Below are positions 27,125 to 35,975 of a DNA stretch of 64,000 nt, one piece after another. Every line of letters starts with the position of its first letter. The stretch's first letter is position 1. The stretch is from Methylocystis sp. IM3 (GTDB lineage Bacteria > Pseudomonadota > Alphaproteobacteria > Rhizobiales > Beijerinckiaceae), in NCBI RefSeq assembly GCF_038070105.1, contig NZ_JBBPBZ010000002.1, positions 1,356,501 through 1,420,500 on the forward strand, written 5' to 3'. The notes under the pieces were generated by a model. It saw only the letters and a program-made list of their open reading frames with translations, was not told the DNA's origin and ran no database searches. Both the position numbers and the translations under genes were made by a program.

Positions 27125-27205
27125 GCTAACGCCAATCCGAAAGATCGGCCGGCGCATCGAGGGCGAAGGCGTCTGCACGGGCGACCGCGTGTTCGGCTGA
27201 TGTTT

Positions 27206-27282
27206 TGGTAGGCCGGGAGGGACTTGAACCCCCAACCAGTCCGTTATGAGCGGACGGCTCTAACCAATTGAGCTACCGGCCC
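27206..27282 (-). tRNA. tRNA with CAU anticodon (Ile2 more likely than elongator Met)
   Basis: The minus strand folds into a full cloverleaf: acceptor GGGCCGG/CCGGCCT (G-T first pair), D-arm GCTC/GAGC, anticodon stem GTCCG/CGGAC around loop CTCATAA, T-arm with TTCAAGT, and an encoded CCA. The anticodon is CAU. The G1-U72 wobble pair rules out an initiator-type C-A mismatch, and the body resembles tRNA-Ile2 (lysidine-modified) of related bacteria; elongator Met is not excluded. Confidence 0.9.
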
Positions 27283-27302
27283 TCGCGCATTGGTCAGGCT
27301 TT

Positions 27303-27330
27303 CCTATACAGCAAACCGCCGGAGGGGCAA
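27303..27330 (-). promoter_or_regulatory. Sigma-70-like promoter of the CAU tRNA gene
   Basis: On the minus strand TTGCCC (27325-27330) and TATAGG (27303-27308) are spaced 16 bp, 20 bp before the tRNA start. Confidence 0.45.
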
Positions 27331-27353
27331 TATCGCCGGCCGGGAGAGGGAAG

Positions 27354-28004
27354 ATGACGGAAGGCGACGCGCGGGCGCAGATCGTGGCGGGAGCCCTGGA
27401 GCTCGAGCGGCTGGGGCTCAATCGCGGAACCGCGGGCAATCTGTCCGTTCGCGTCGGCGAGGCGGCGCTCGTCACGCCGAGCGGGGTTCCGCCCCGGAAG
27501 TTGCGGCCGGACATGATCGCCCGCATGCCGCTCGGCGACACGGCCGGCGCCTATGAGGGGCCTTTGCCACCGTCGAGCGAATGGCGCTTCCACCTCGACA
27601 TCTATCGGGCGCGGCCGGATGTGGGGGCCGTCGCGCATATGCACTCGACCTACGCCACTGTTCTGGCGACGCTGAGGCGCCCCATTCCCGCCGTGCATTA
27701 TATGATCGCGGCCTTTGGCGGCCCGGATGTCCCCTGCGTCGGCTACGCCTCATATGGCACGCCGGAATTGTCGCGCCTTGTCGTGGAGGGGTTGCGGGAC
27801 CGGGACGGCGCGCTGCTCGCCAATCACGGCGCCATCGTCGTCGGACCTGAGCTGGGCAAGGCCCTGTGGCGGGCGGCGGAGCTCGAGGCGCTGGCGCAGG
27901 TCTATTATCTCGCCGCCCTGGCGGGGGAGCCCGTGATTCTGCCCGACGACGAAATCTTCCGCACGGTCGAACGCTTCAAGAGCTACGGGCCGCGCAAGGA
28001 CTGA
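27354..28004 (+). CDS. Class II (fuculose-type) aldolase, probable 5-methylthioribulose-1-P aldolase
   Basis: The 216-residue protein has the zinc-aldolase/epimerase pattern: [11 protein letters not shown] (residues 24-34), SSEWRFH (catalytic Glu), HMHSTYA and ANHGAIV (zinc His). The closest reading is the FucA-like group, not the dehydratase MtnB. Its convergent neighbour is mtnA, whose product methylthioribulose-1-phosphate can be cleaved by such an aldolase to DHAP and methylthioacetaldehyde in the DHAP shunt known from Rhodospirillum rubrum and some E. coli. The pairing suggests that role. GGGAGAGGGAAG precedes ATG 27354. The last 22 bp overlap mtnA. Confidence 0.8.
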   Translation: MTEGDARAQIVAGALELERLGLNRGTAGNLSVRVGEAALVTPSGVPPRKLRPDMIARMPLGDTAGAYEGPLPPSSEWRFHLDIYRARPDVGAVAHMHSTYATVLATLRRPIPAVHYMIAAFGGPDVPCVGYASYGTPELSRLVVEGLRDRDGALLANHGAIVVGPELGKALWRAAELEALAQVYYLAALAGEPVILPDDEIFRTVERFKSYGPRKD

Positions 28005-29095
28005 ACCGAAAGATCGGGAAACAGGGCGCGCAATCCGTCCTCCGTCGCCGGGCAGACGCCGCGCTCGGTGACGAGCGCCGTCACATAGCGGGCGGGCGTC
28101 ACGTCGAAGGCGAAGTTGCGCGCGGGCGAGCCGTCGGGCGTCACTTGCACCTCGGTCACCGCGCCCTCGGCCGTGCGGCCGACGATATGCGTCACCTCCC
28201 GGGCGCCGCGCTCTTCGATCGGAATATCGGCGACGCCGTCGGCGAGGCGCCAGTCGATGGTCGAGCTCGGCAAGGCGACGTAGAAGGGCACGCCATTGTC
28301 GTGGGCGGCGAGCGCCTTGAGATAGGTGCCGATCTTGTTGCACACGTCGCCGCTCCGCGTCGTGCGGTCCGTGCCGACGATGACGAGATCGACCAGGCCG
28401 TGCTGCATCAGATGGCCGCCGGCGTTGTCGGCGATCACCGTATGCGGCACGCCCTCGCCCAAGAGCTCGAAGGCGGTGAGGCTCGCGCCCTGATTGCGCG
28501 GGCGCGTCTCGTCGACCCAGACATGGAGGGGAACGCCCGCCCGCGCCGCTTTGTAAATGGGGGCCAACGCGGTTCCCCAGTCGACGGTGGCGAGCCAGCC
28601 GGCGTTGCAATGGGTGAGGACGTTGACCGGCCGGCCGGGATTTCTTTCCGCCGCCGCGCGGATCAGCGCCGCCCCGTGGTCGCCGATCGCCGCGCAGCAG
28701 AGAACGTCCTCCTCGGCGATCCGTCCGGCTTCGGCATAGGCGAGCGCCGCCCGATCGGCGCTCGGCGCCGCGAGCAGCAGGGATTTGACCCGCTCCAGCG
28801 CCCAGCGCAGATTGACGGCTGTCGGGCGCGTCGCGAGCAGCGTGTCACAGGCGGCCTCGACGGCGCCCTCGCTCGCGTCCGTCGCCACCGTCAGCGCCAG
28901 CCCATAGGCGCCCGTCACGCCGATCAGCGGCGCGCCGCGCACGATCATGTCGCGGATGGCGCGGGCGGCGTCCGCCATGCTGCCCAGCGTCGCGATCTCG
29001 ATGCGATGGGGCAGGTGGGTCTGGTCGATGACATGGACTCGCCGGCCGTCGGGGTCGAGCCATATCGTCCTGTAGTCGTGACCGTCGATGCGCAT
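27983..29095 (-). CDS. mtnA: S-methyl-5-thioribose-1-phosphate isomerase
   Basis: The 370-residue protein matches Mtn[16 protein letters not shown] (N-terminal), [19 protein letters not shown] (catalytic Cys in HCNAG), [12 protein letters not shown] and VGTDR (catalytic Asp), and [12 protein letters not shown]. It isomerises 5-methylthioribose-1-phosphate to the ribulose form in methylthioadenosine salvage. The gene is convergent and overlaps the class II aldolase by 22 bp. No mtnP, mtnK or other salvage gene is in the window. Confidence 0.93.
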   Translation of the reverse strand: MRIDGHDYRTIWLDPDGRRVHVIDQTHLPHRIEIATLGSMADAARAIRDMIVRGAPLIGVTGAYGLALTVATDASEGAVEAACDTLLATRPTAVNLRWALERVKSLLLAAPSADRAALAYAEAGRIAEEDVLCCAAIGDHGAALIRAAAERNPGRPVNVLTHCNAGWLATVDWGTALAPIYKAARAGVPLHVWVDETRPRNQGASLTAFELLGEGVPHTVIADNAGGHLMQHGLVDLVIVGTDRTTRSGDVCNKIGTYLKALAAHDNGVPFYVALPSSTIDWRLADGVADIPIEERGAREVTHIVGRTAEGAVTEVQVTPDGSPARNFAFDVTPARYVTALVTERGVCPATEDGLRALFPDLSVQSLRGP

Positions 29096-29223
29096 GATTC
29101 GCCACTGGGCAAGGTGAGGCCTGGCACTTGTGCCTTTTGGCCCGGAACTTGTAAACGGGGCGGGCGCGGTCCCGCATGGAACCGAACGGGGCGGGCTGGA
29201 CGCCGTCCGGCAGGGGAGCCTTC

Positions 29224-29976
29224 ATGACCTATTGCTGCGGCATTCTGGTGCGCGACGGCCTCGTGCTGGTCGCCGATACGCGCACCAACGCCGGCCTCGA
29301 CAATATTGCGACGTTCCGCAAGCTCCATATCTTCGAAAGCCCCGGAGAGCGCGCGCTGTTGCTGGCGACGGCCGGCAATCTCTCCGTCACCCAGGGGGTG
29401 GTGAATTTCCTTTCCGAGGGGTTCGAAAATCCCGAGACGGGCGAAATCGAAAACGCGATGACGGCCCCGACCATGCTCCAGGCGGCGCAGCTCGTCGGGC
29501 GGGCGGTGCGGCGCGCCCGCATGGAGGTTTACAGTTCGGCCGAGCAGTCGGCGGGCGTCAGCTTCGACGTGTCGCTGCTGCTCGGCGGCCAGATCGCCGG
29601 CGGCGCGCCGAGGCTCTTCATGATCTACACCGCCGGCAACTGCATCGAATGCACGCCGGACACCAATTACCTGCAGATCGGCGAACATAAATACGGCAAG
29701 CCAATCCTCGACCGGGCCGTGAATTACGACAGCGACCTCTATGACGCGTTGAAGATCGGCCTGATTTCGATGGATTCCACCATCCGCTCCAATCTCTCTG
29801 TCGGCATGCCGATCGACATTGCGCTGTTGCGGCGGGACGCGCTCCAGCTCGAAGTCTCGACCCGCATCGACGCCGGCGACGCTTATTTCCGTGACCTGCG
29901 GGAAAGCTGGTCCAAGGCGTTGCGCGCCGCCCATATGGCGATCCCCGCGCCGCCCTATCGGGGCCGCGCGACGTGA
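29224..29976 (+). CDS. Anbu-type proteasome-like protease
   Basis: The 250-residue protein begins MTYCCGILVRDGLVLVADTRTNAGLD, the N-terminus of the Anbu (ancestral beta subunit) branch of bacterial proteasome homologues; after Met removal Thr1 would be the candidate nucleophile. The Ntn fold is supported by SFDVSLLLGGQI and the basic FRKLH. Anbu genes usually sit with alpha-E, ATP-grasp and transglutaminase-like genes; none is here. Instead the stop overlaps the tsaC start by 4 bp (GTGA). ATG 29224 follows GGGGAG. Substrates are unknown. Confidence 0.88.
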   Translation: MTYCCGILVRDGLVLVADTRTNAGLDNIATFRKLHIFESPGERALLLATAGNLSVTQGVVNFLSEGFENPETGEIENAMTAPTMLQAAQLVGRAVRRARMEVYSSAEQSAGVSFDVSLLLGGQIAGGAPRLFMIYTAGNCIECTPDTNYLQIGEHKYGKPILDRAVNYDSDLYDALKIGLISMDSTIRSNLSVGMPIDIALLRRDALQLEVSTRIDAGDAYFRDLRESWSKALRAAHMAIPAPPYRGRAT

Positions 29977-30935
29977 CTGCGATCGCCCCGGCCGATCCGG
30001 CGTCGATCGCGCGCGCGGCGGAGATCTTGCGGGAGGGCGGGCTTGTCGCCTTTCCGACCGAGACGGTCTATGGCCTCGGCGCCGACGCGACCAGCGGCTG
30101 GGCTGTGGCGCGCATCTACGACGCCAAGGGACGCCCCTCCTTCAATCCGCTGATCGCCCATGTCGCAAATCTCGAGGCGGCGCGCCGGGAGGCGCTGTTG
30201 CCCGACGCGGCGCTGGCGCTCGCGCGGGCGTTCTGGCCGGGGCCGCTCACCCTCGTCGCTCCGGCGGCGCCGGGGGGCTCGGTGTGCGAACTGGCGCGGG
30301 CCGGGCTGCCGAGTGTCGCGCTGCGCGCGCCGGACCATCCGGTCGCGCGGGCGCTGATCGAGGCTCTCGGCCGACCCATCGCCGCGCCCTCCGCCAATCG
30401 TTCGGGCCATGTCAGCCCGGTGACGGCCAGCCATGTGGCCGAGGACCTCGCGGGCCGGGTGGAGATGATTCTCGACGGCGGCCGCACCGCGGCGGGGCTC
30501 GAGTCGACCATCGTCTCCTTTTGCGGTCCGACGCCGGCTCTGCTGCGGCCGGGCGCGATCCCGCGCGAGACGATCGAAAAGCTGCTCGGCCAGAAGCTCG
30601 CCGCCCCGGCGCATGCCGAGGTGACGGCGCCCGGCATGACGGCCTCGCACTACGCCCCCAACGCCCGGCTGCGGCTCGAAGCCCATGAGCTCTACGACGG
30701 AGAGGGCGCTCTCGACTTCGGCGGGAGGCTCTCAGGGAACGCGCCGCCCGGCGCGACGGTGCTCGACCTCTCGCCAAAGAGCGATCTCGTCGAGGCGGCG
30801 GCCAATCTCTTCGCCTTTCTGCGGGATCTCGACGCGCGCGGCGTCGAACGGGTCGCTGTCGCGCATATTCCCGAGCGCGGGCTCGGCGAGGCGATCAACG
30901 ACCGGCTTCGGCGCGCGGCGGCGCCGAAGCTCTGA
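29973..30935 (+). CDS. tsaC: L-threonylcarbamoyladenylate synthase, Sua5 type
   Basis: The 320-residue protein has a YrdC domain (about 10-200) with FPTETVYGLG, AKGRPSFNPLI, FWPGPLTLV and SANRSG, plus the extra C-terminal Sua5 domain (from about 230, after GMTASHYAP). It makes threonylcarbamoyl-AMP from Thr, bicarbonate and ATP for t6A37 in ANN-decoding tRNAs. The GTG start at 29973 overlaps the Anbu stop, so translational coupling is expected. The C-terminus is convergent with the next gene and ends 1 bp before its stop. Confidence 0.93.
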   Translation: MTAIAPADPASIARAAEILREGGLVAFPTETVYGLGADATSGWAVARIYDAKGRPSFNPLIAHVANLEAARREALLPDAALALARAFWPGPLTLVAPAAPGGSVCELARAGLPSVALRAPDHPVARALIEALGRPIAAPSANRSGHVSPVTASHVAEDLAGRVEMILDGGRTAAGLESTIVSFCGPTPALLRPGAIPRETIEKLLGQKLAAPAHAEVTAPGMTASHYAPNARLRLEAHELYDGEGALDFGGRLSGNAPPGATVLDLSPKSDLVEAAANLFAFLRDLDARGVERVAVAHIPERGLGEAINDRLRRAAAPKL

Positions 30936-31982
30936 TCAGGCGGCGAGGGCCGTCGGCGCCGTCGCGCGCAGGTGGAAATCCTGCGTCACGGCCCGCGGCT
31001 CGCCCCGGATGAGCGAGGGACATTCGTAGCCTCGCGCGACGAAGTCGCCGGCGCCCACGGCCGACATTTCCACGGCGAGGCGGGTCAGGCGGTTCAGCAC
31101 CGGCTCGGTCACCCAGGAAAAGAGCGGCGCATCCGGCTCCACCGCCTGCATCGCGTCGCGGCGGGCGATATTATTGGCCTCGCTCATGCGAGCCTGCCAG
31201 CCGGGCTTGGGGTCCTGCCAGTCATTGGCGACGATGACCGGCCGGCGGAAAATGCGCGCCTCGCGCTCCGTGCGCTCGATCAACGCGATCTCGCCGGGCC
31301 GCACGCCGGCAAGGGTGAAGAGCGTCGGGCGCCCCAGCGGCTCGCGCGCGATCAGCGCGACCGCGTCCTCGAATGTCTCGCAGCTTTCGAAGGCGTAGCG
31401 CAGCAGGTGATCCGGGGGCCAGCCGCCTTCGAGGGCGAGCGCGTCGCGCAGATTGACCGCGGCGTCCAGAGCGAAGCCGAGGGCGCCGCGCGTGCGGCGT
31501 TTCATCGGCGCCTGATTGATGACGGCGCAGAAGCGGCCGGGCGCCATGGCGGTGAGAACGCCGACCGCGCCCGGCCAGGTGGCGTTGTAGAAATCGCCGG
31601 CCGGGCCGGATTGCCAGGCTATCTCCACGGCCTGGCCCAGCCCCTGAAAGGGCCAGTCGAGCGTGCGGCGGATGCGCGGCAAGCCGTCCGGCCCCTCATA
31701 GGCCTGGGTCGTGCAGGCGAAGAGATAGGCCATGTTCAGCGTCACGGCGCCGGGGAAACCCAGGATTTCCGCGACATGCTCGAGCTCGGTCCGATATTTC
31801 GACGCGGAGCGGCGCAGCCAGTTGGAGGCCAATTTGTCGATCGGGGAGAGGCACAAACGACCGAAAGGCGCCACCCGGCCGAGGCAGGCGTCGCGCAGCG
31901 CCGCCGCGGCCTCGGTCCGCGCCCTGGCGTGCGCAATCGGGCCGCCGTCGCGCAGGTCGAGGAAGGGAATGTGGTGCTTCAT
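30936..31982 (-). CDS. Ntn-hydrolase-like protein (acid ceramidase/NAAA-type)
   Basis: The 348-residue protein has a candidate Cys nucleophile within LFACTTQAYEG, followed by RRTLDWPFQGLG and later DFYNATWPG and APGRFCAVINQAP. This resembles the acid-ceramidase/NAAA/choloylglycine-hydrolase group, which cleave amide bonds of lipids or related compounds. The match is by pattern only. ATG 31982 (KHHIPFLDL) is used; earlier in-frame ATGs at 31997 and 32030 are possible. Divergent from pgi. Confidence 0.6.
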   Translation of the reverse strand: MKHHIPFLDLRDGGPIAHARARTEAAAALRDACLGRVAPFGRLCLSPIDKLASNWLRRSASKYRTELEHVAEILGFPGAVTLNMAYLFACTTQAYEGPDGLPRIRRTLDWPFQGLGQAVEIAWQSGPAGDFYNATWPGAVGVLTAMAPGRFCAVINQAPMKRRTRGALGFALDAAVNLRDALALEGGWPPDHLLRYAFESCETFEDAVALIAREPLGRPTLFTLAGVRPGEIALIERTEREARIFRRPVIVANDWQDPKPGWQARMSEANNIARRDAMQAVEPDAPLFSWVTEPVLNRLTRLAVEMSAVGAGDFVARGYECPSLIRGEPRAVTQDFHLRATAPTALAA

Positions 31983-32155
31983 CGGCGTTCCAGTCATGAA
32001 AGCGTCATTCGAACGAGATGAATTCCACACCTCGCTGTCACAATACAGTCAAAAATAAGATAGGTTTCTTAGCGCTGCGGCAAACGCCGCTTTACGTTAA
32101 ATCTTACTGGCCCGAGCCTGGCCGATTCGGCCTGCGCCTTCATTTGAGACGCCAG

Positions 32156-33793
32156 ATGTCCCACGCCGTCGCCGCTGCTTTTCTTGCGCTAGATACGCAC
32201 GCGCCCACGTTGAAAGACGTGCGGACGCTCGATCTTTTCGCCGGCGATCCGGCGCGCTTCCAGAATTTCAGCGTGGCGCTCGACGATTTTCTCTTCGACT
32301 TCTCCAAGCACAAGATCACGCGCGAGACGATCCGCCTTCTCGTCGCGCTCGCGCAGGCGCGCGCTCTCGAGGCGCGGCGCGATGCGCTCTTTGGCGGCGA
32401 GGAGGCAAACAACACCGAGCGTCGCGCGGCCATGCATATGGCCCTGCGCGACCTCTCGGCCCGGCCGCTCGTCATCGGCGGCGTGGACATGCGTCCCGCG
32501 ATCGAGGCGGAGCGGGAGAAGCTCTTCGCCTTCGCCCGCGCCATCCGCAGCGGCGCCGCGACAGGCGCGACGGGCCAGACGTTCACGGATGTCGTCAACA
32601 TCGGGATCGGCGGTTCTGACCTCGGCCCCGCCATGGCGGCGCGCGCGCTCTCGCCTTATTCAGACGGCGGACCGCGCGCGCATTTCGTCTCCAACGTCGA
32701 CGGCGCGGATCTCGCCGATACGCTCGCCGGCCTCGATCTCGCCCGCACGCTCTTCATCGTGTCGTCAAAGACATTCACCACGCAGGAGACCATGGCCAAC
32801 GCGGCGAGCGCCCGCGCGCGGCTCGTCGCGGCGCTGGGCGAAGAAGCGGTCGCGAGCCATTTCGCCGCCGTCTCGACCAAACTCGACAAGGTCGCAGCCT
32901 TCGGGATCGATCCGGCGCGCGTCTTCGGTTTCTGGGACTGGGTGGGCGGCCGCTATTCGCTCTGGTCGTCGATCGGCCTGGCGCTCGCCATTGCGATCGG
33001 CCCGGATCATTTCACCGAGTTCTTGCGCGGCGGCTTCGACATCGACGAACATTTCCGTTCGGCGCCGCTCGATCGCAACATACCCGTTCTGATGGGGCTC
33101 ATCGGCGTCTGGCACCGCAACATGATGAAACGATGCGCCCATGCCGTGATCCCGTACGATCAGCGCCTCGCGCGCTTCCCGGCCTATCTGCAACAGCTCG
33201 ACATGGAGTCGAACGGCAAGTCCGTCACGCGTGACGGACGCCTCGTCACGCATGAAACCGGACCGGTCATTTTCGGCGAGCCCGGCACCAATGGCCAGCA
33301 CGCCTTTTTCCAGTTGCTGCATCAGGGAACGGACGTCACGCCGATCGACTTCCTCGTCGCCGCCGAGCCGACGGCCGCCGATGCGCATCACCACGCGCTG
33401 CTCTTCGCCAACTGCCTCGCGCAATCCGAAGCCTTCATGCGCGGGCGCACGCTCGACGAGGCCAAGGCGCAATTGCGGGGGCAGGGGCTCGCCGAGGAAG
33501 AGGTCGAGCGCCTCGCGCCGCATAAGGTGTTTTCGGGAGACCGGCCGTCGAGCGTCTTACTTTATCGCCGGCTCGATCCGCGCACGCTCGGGCGCCTCGT
33601 CGCGCTCTATGAGCACAAGGTCTTCGTGCAATCCGTGATCTGGGACATCAATCCCTTCGACCAATGGGGCGTGGAGCTCGGCAAGGAGCTCGCGAACAGG
33701 CTGGCGCCCATTGTCGAGAACGCCTCGGCGCCGACGGCGGGCCTCGACGGATCGACGGCAGGGCTCATCGACTGGCGGCGCGCGCATTCGTAG
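32156..33793 (+). CDS. pgi: Glucose-6-phosphate isomerase
   Basis: The 545-residue protein carries the PGI signatures: IGIGGSDLGP, VSNVDGAD, SSKTFTTQETM, GRYSLWSSIGL, FGEPGTNGQHAFFQLLHQG and the C-terminal WGVELGKELA with the catalytic Lys. It interconverts glucose-6-P and fructose-6-P. ATG 32156 gives the family length; the in-frame upstream ATG at 32018 would add 46 untypical residues. Confidence 0.95.
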   Translation: MSHAVAAAFLALDTHAPTLKDVRTLDLFAGDPARFQNFSVALDDFLFDFSKHKITRETIRLLVALAQARALEARRDALFGGEEANNTERRAAMHMALRDLSARPLVIGGVDMRPAIEAEREKLFAFARAIRSGAATGATGQTFTDVVNIGIGGSDLGPAMAARALSPYSDGGPRAHFVSNVDGADLADTLAGLDLARTLFIVSSKTFTTQETMANAASARARLVAALGEEAVASHFAAVSTKLDKVAAFGIDPARVFGFWDWVGGRYSLWSSIGLALAIAIGPDHFTEFLRGGFDIDEHFRSAPLDRNIPVLMGLIGVWHRNMMKRCAHAVIPYDQRLARFPAYLQQLDMESNGKSVTRDGRLVTHETGPVIFGEPGTNGQHAFFQLLHQGTDVTPIDFLVAAEPTAADAHHHALLFANCLAQSEAFMRGRTLDEAKAQLRGQGLAEEEVERLAPHKVFSGDRPSSVLLYRRLDPRTLGRLVALYEHKVFVQSVIWDINPFDQWGVELGKELANRLAPIVENASAPTAGLDGSTAGLIDWRRAHS

Positions 33794-33820
33794 CGCGCCG
33801 CTCTCCCGAAGCGGGGCGAA

Positions 33821-34951
33821 TCAAACCGCCTTGGCGACCAGAATGCTCGTGAGCGTCGGCAACGCATTGGCGAGAAGCTTGAAGCCGCCGAAGCCGGATT
33901 GCCGCATGAGCGCCTCGATCTCCTCGACGCGGCGCGGCTCGCCGCGGCCCATGGCGAGCGTATAGAAACCGTAATAGGCGTCGAGCGGTTCGGCGCCCTT
34001 GACGCCCGACATGGCCTCGATGACGAGGAGCGTCGCGCCGGGCTCCAGCGCCTGCCGAATATTGCGCAGAAGCGCCAGCGCCCGCTCGTCGTCCTGATCG
34101 TGAACGATGCGAATGAGAGTGACGACATCGGCGCCGCGCGGCAGCGGATCGCGCAGAAAATCGCCGCCGTGGATTTCCGCGCGCCCGAGGAGACCGGCAG
34201 CCTCGAGCCGCCTGCGGCCGCGCTCCGCGACGGCGGGGAGATCAAGGAGCGTGAGCTGCAAATCGGGCGCGCGCGCCGCCGCCGCGCAGAGAAAGACGCC
34301 CTCGCCGCCGCCGACGTCCATCAGGCGCCGGTGCTGGGTCATGTCGTAGGCGTCGAGCGCTTCCTGCGCCACCATCGGCTGCGAGGCCGCCATCAGCGCG
34401 CTGTAGGGCGCGACCTCCTCGGCCCCGAGCGCCTTGGGTCGATCGAGGTCGGAATAGGGCCAGTAATCGGCGAGCGTCGCTCGTTTTTCGCCCTTGAGCA
34501 GCGCCACCGGATCGGCAAGATCGGCATAGAGCAGGGGCTGGTGCTCGACGAGAGACAAGGCGGCGCGATTGCCCGCGAAAGCCGCGCCAAGCTGGCCAAG
34601 TCCATAGCGCTCAGCGCCGCGCCGCTCGGCGAGATCGAGCGAGGCCGCCGCGTCGAGCAGGCGCCGCGTCGCCGCCTCGGACAGGCCGAGCCGGCCGGCA
34701 AGCTCCGGAATCGCGAGCGGGCCGGCGGCGAGAACATCGAAGAGCCTCAGCCGCGCGCAGGCGAAGAGGACCTGCGAATAAACGAAGCCGGCCGTGAGAT
34801 CGAGCGCCGCGCGGGCGCGCCGGCGGGCGATCGGGCGCGTCAGCGGATTGGCGAGCGACCGGCGTTGAAAATTCGGATCGGCGATCAGACGGTCGCGCCG
34901 CGCCCGCAGCCGCTCCAGCCAGTCCTCGATCAAGGCTCCAAAGCTTCCCAT
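33821..34951 (-). CDS. CrtF-like SAM-dependent O-methyltransferase
   Basis: The 376-residue protein has an N-terminal winged-helix dimerisation part (LFDVLAAGPLAIPELAGRLGL) and a Rossmann methyltransferase part with SAM motif LMDVGGGEGVF, then LLDLPAVAERG and IRIVHDQDDERAL. This is the plant-O-methyltransferase-like family that includes CrtF (hydroxyneurosporene/demethylspheroidene methyltransferase). A carotenoid substrate is possible but no crt gene is adjacent. ATG 34951 has GGGAGGA upstream. Convergent with pgi. Confidence 0.8.
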   Translation of the reverse strand: MGSFGALIEDWLERLRARRDRLIADPNFQRRSLANPLTRPIARRRARAALDLTAGFVYSQVLFACARLRLFDVLAAGPLAIPELAGRLGLSEAATRRLLDAAASLDLAERRGAERYGLGQLGAAFAGNRAALSLVEHQPLLYADLADPVALLKGEKRATLADYWPYSDLDRPKALGAEEVAPYSALMAASQPMVAQEALDAYDMTQHRRLMDVGGGEGVFLCAAAARAPDLQLTLLDLPAVAERGRRRLEAAGLLGRAEIHGGDFLRDPLPRGADVVTLIRIVHDQDDERALALLRNIRQALEPGATLLVIEAMSGVKGAEPLDAYYGFYTLAMGRGEPRRVEEIEALMRQSGFGGFKLLANALPTLTSILVAKAV

Positions 34952-35066
34952 CCGGGTCCTCCCGTGAGGGCGTGGGGATAGCATGAGCTTTCCCGCGTGA
35001 GAAAGGGCGCCGACGTTGCGGCCGGCCGCCGCTTCCTGTAAAAGGGAACAGCTGACTCGTAAGAAC

Positions 35067-35143
35067 GCGCCCGTAGCTCAGCTGGATAGAGTGCTGCCCT
35101 CCGAAGGCAGAGGTCGCACGTTCGAATCGTGCCGGGCGCGCCA
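35067..35143 (+). tRNA. tRNA-Arg (CCG anticodon)
   Basis: The cloverleaf is complete: acceptor GCGCCCG/CGGGCGC, D-arm GCTC/GAGT, anticodon stem CTGCC/GGCAG with loop CTCCGAA (anticodon CCG), T-loop TTCGAAT, discriminator G and encoded CCA. It reads the CGG codon. Confidence 0.97.
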
Positions 35144-35342
35144 GACGAGACACGCGAGCGAGGGCCACATAAGCACGAGAGCGGTAGTCCTGCTGAACTC
35201 AGGCAGCGTGACGTCATCGCGAGCTTGCGCTAGGCCGCCCGTGGCGCCGGGCTACGGGAAAAGGCTCAAACAATTTCTGAGGCCCCCTCCGCTCGTCGTG
35301 TGATGGCGGCCAATCCGCCAGCCTCTGCGGTTGGTGCGCGCA

Positions 35343-35370
35343 GAATTAAAAACGCCCCGGCGGGAGCGTT
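35343..35370 (-). terminator. Rho-independent terminator of the PhnA-like gene
   Basis: On the minus strand AACGC-T-CCC and GGG-GCGTT form a stem with a 3-nt loop and one bulge, followed by TTTTTAATT. It starts about 18 bp after the stop of the gene at 35388. Confidence 0.75.
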
Positions 35371-35387
35371 TAGTAAGGGAGCCGAGC

Positions 35388-35606
35388 CTAAGCCTTTTTC
35401 AGAAACTCCGTCCGCAAGACCAGGTCTTTGACCTTCTCGGCGCGGCATTCGACCTCGGCCGGATCGCCGGTCAGACGAATATTTTTGATGAGGGTGCCCC
35501 GCTTCAGAACGACAGAAGTCCCTTTCACCTTCAAATCTTTTATCAAGGTCACGGAATCGCCATCCTTGAGCTCCGTTCCGTTGCTGTCTCTCACAATCTC
35601 AGTCAT
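35388..35606 (-). CDS. PhnA-like (YjdM C-terminal) small protein
   Basis: The 72-residue protein matches the C-terminal domain of PhnA/YjdM: VRDSNGTELKDGDSV, LIKDLKVKGTSVVLKRGT and a K-I-R/L-T-G-D end. The N-terminal zinc-ribbon of longer members is absent. Despite the name there is no evidence for phosphonate use. ATG 35606 is chosen because upstream codons overlap a hairpin and are untypical. Confidence 0.85.
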   Translation of the reverse strand: MTEIVRDSNGTELKDGDSVTLIKDLKVKGTSVVLKRGTLIKNIRLTGDPAEVECRAEKVKDLVLRTEFLKKA

Positions 35607-35664
35607 CTCAACTCCAAGGCTAGTCGCCTCTGCCCGGCGACGCTCCGACAGCTGCGCTGAAAGC

Positions 35665-35701
35665 AAAAACGCCCCGCGCTTGCATACGTCGGGGCGTTTT
35701 T
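35665..35701. terminator. Perfect bidirectional terminator-type hairpin
   Basis: AAAAACGCCCCG (35665-35676) and CGGGGCGTTTTT (35690-35701) are exact reverse complements (12 bp, 13-nt loop) with A/T runs on both outer sides, so it can work on either strand. It lies upstream of both flanking genes rather than after one of them. Confidence 0.75.
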
Positions 35702-35975
35702 ATGTCAGCGGCCTGACAGCGGCCGCCATGAAGGGCCTTAAACGTCTGATTCGATAAAAGCAAGGTCGCCTGGGCTGTGCGCCAGAGCGACGCCATGGAA
35801 ATCCCGCAACTCTCGACCCCGCGCAAGCAAATGCGTCGCCCAATGGCCGATGCCGTTGAGGGGGCGGTTTTGCAGCGCGCTTGAGCAATCAGGCCCGCCG
35901 CCCAGCTTGCCGGCTAGGCAGGCGACCCTAGCCTCCGTTGCAGGGCAATCGCCTGTCACCATGGAGGATGACTCG
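35702..35975. other. Intergenic stretch without a clear gene
   Basis: The 274 bp between the bidirectional terminator and the SGNH gene hold no frame I can defend. A minus-strand frame ends at 35738 just before the hairpin and could be a small gene starting at 35963, but it shows no family features and would overlap the ribosome-binding region of the next gene. A small RNA ending at the hairpin is also possible. Confidence 0.3.

Noticed and set aside
27206..27282. Initiator tRNA-fMet
   Set aside because: First acceptor pair is G-U and the anticodon stem lacks three consecutive GC pairs next to the loop, unlike initiator tRNAs.
35738..35963. A minus-strand small gene ending before the bidirectional hairpin
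   Set aside because: No family features, weak start, and it would overlap the arylesterase ribosome-binding region; kept only as a possibility in the gap entry.
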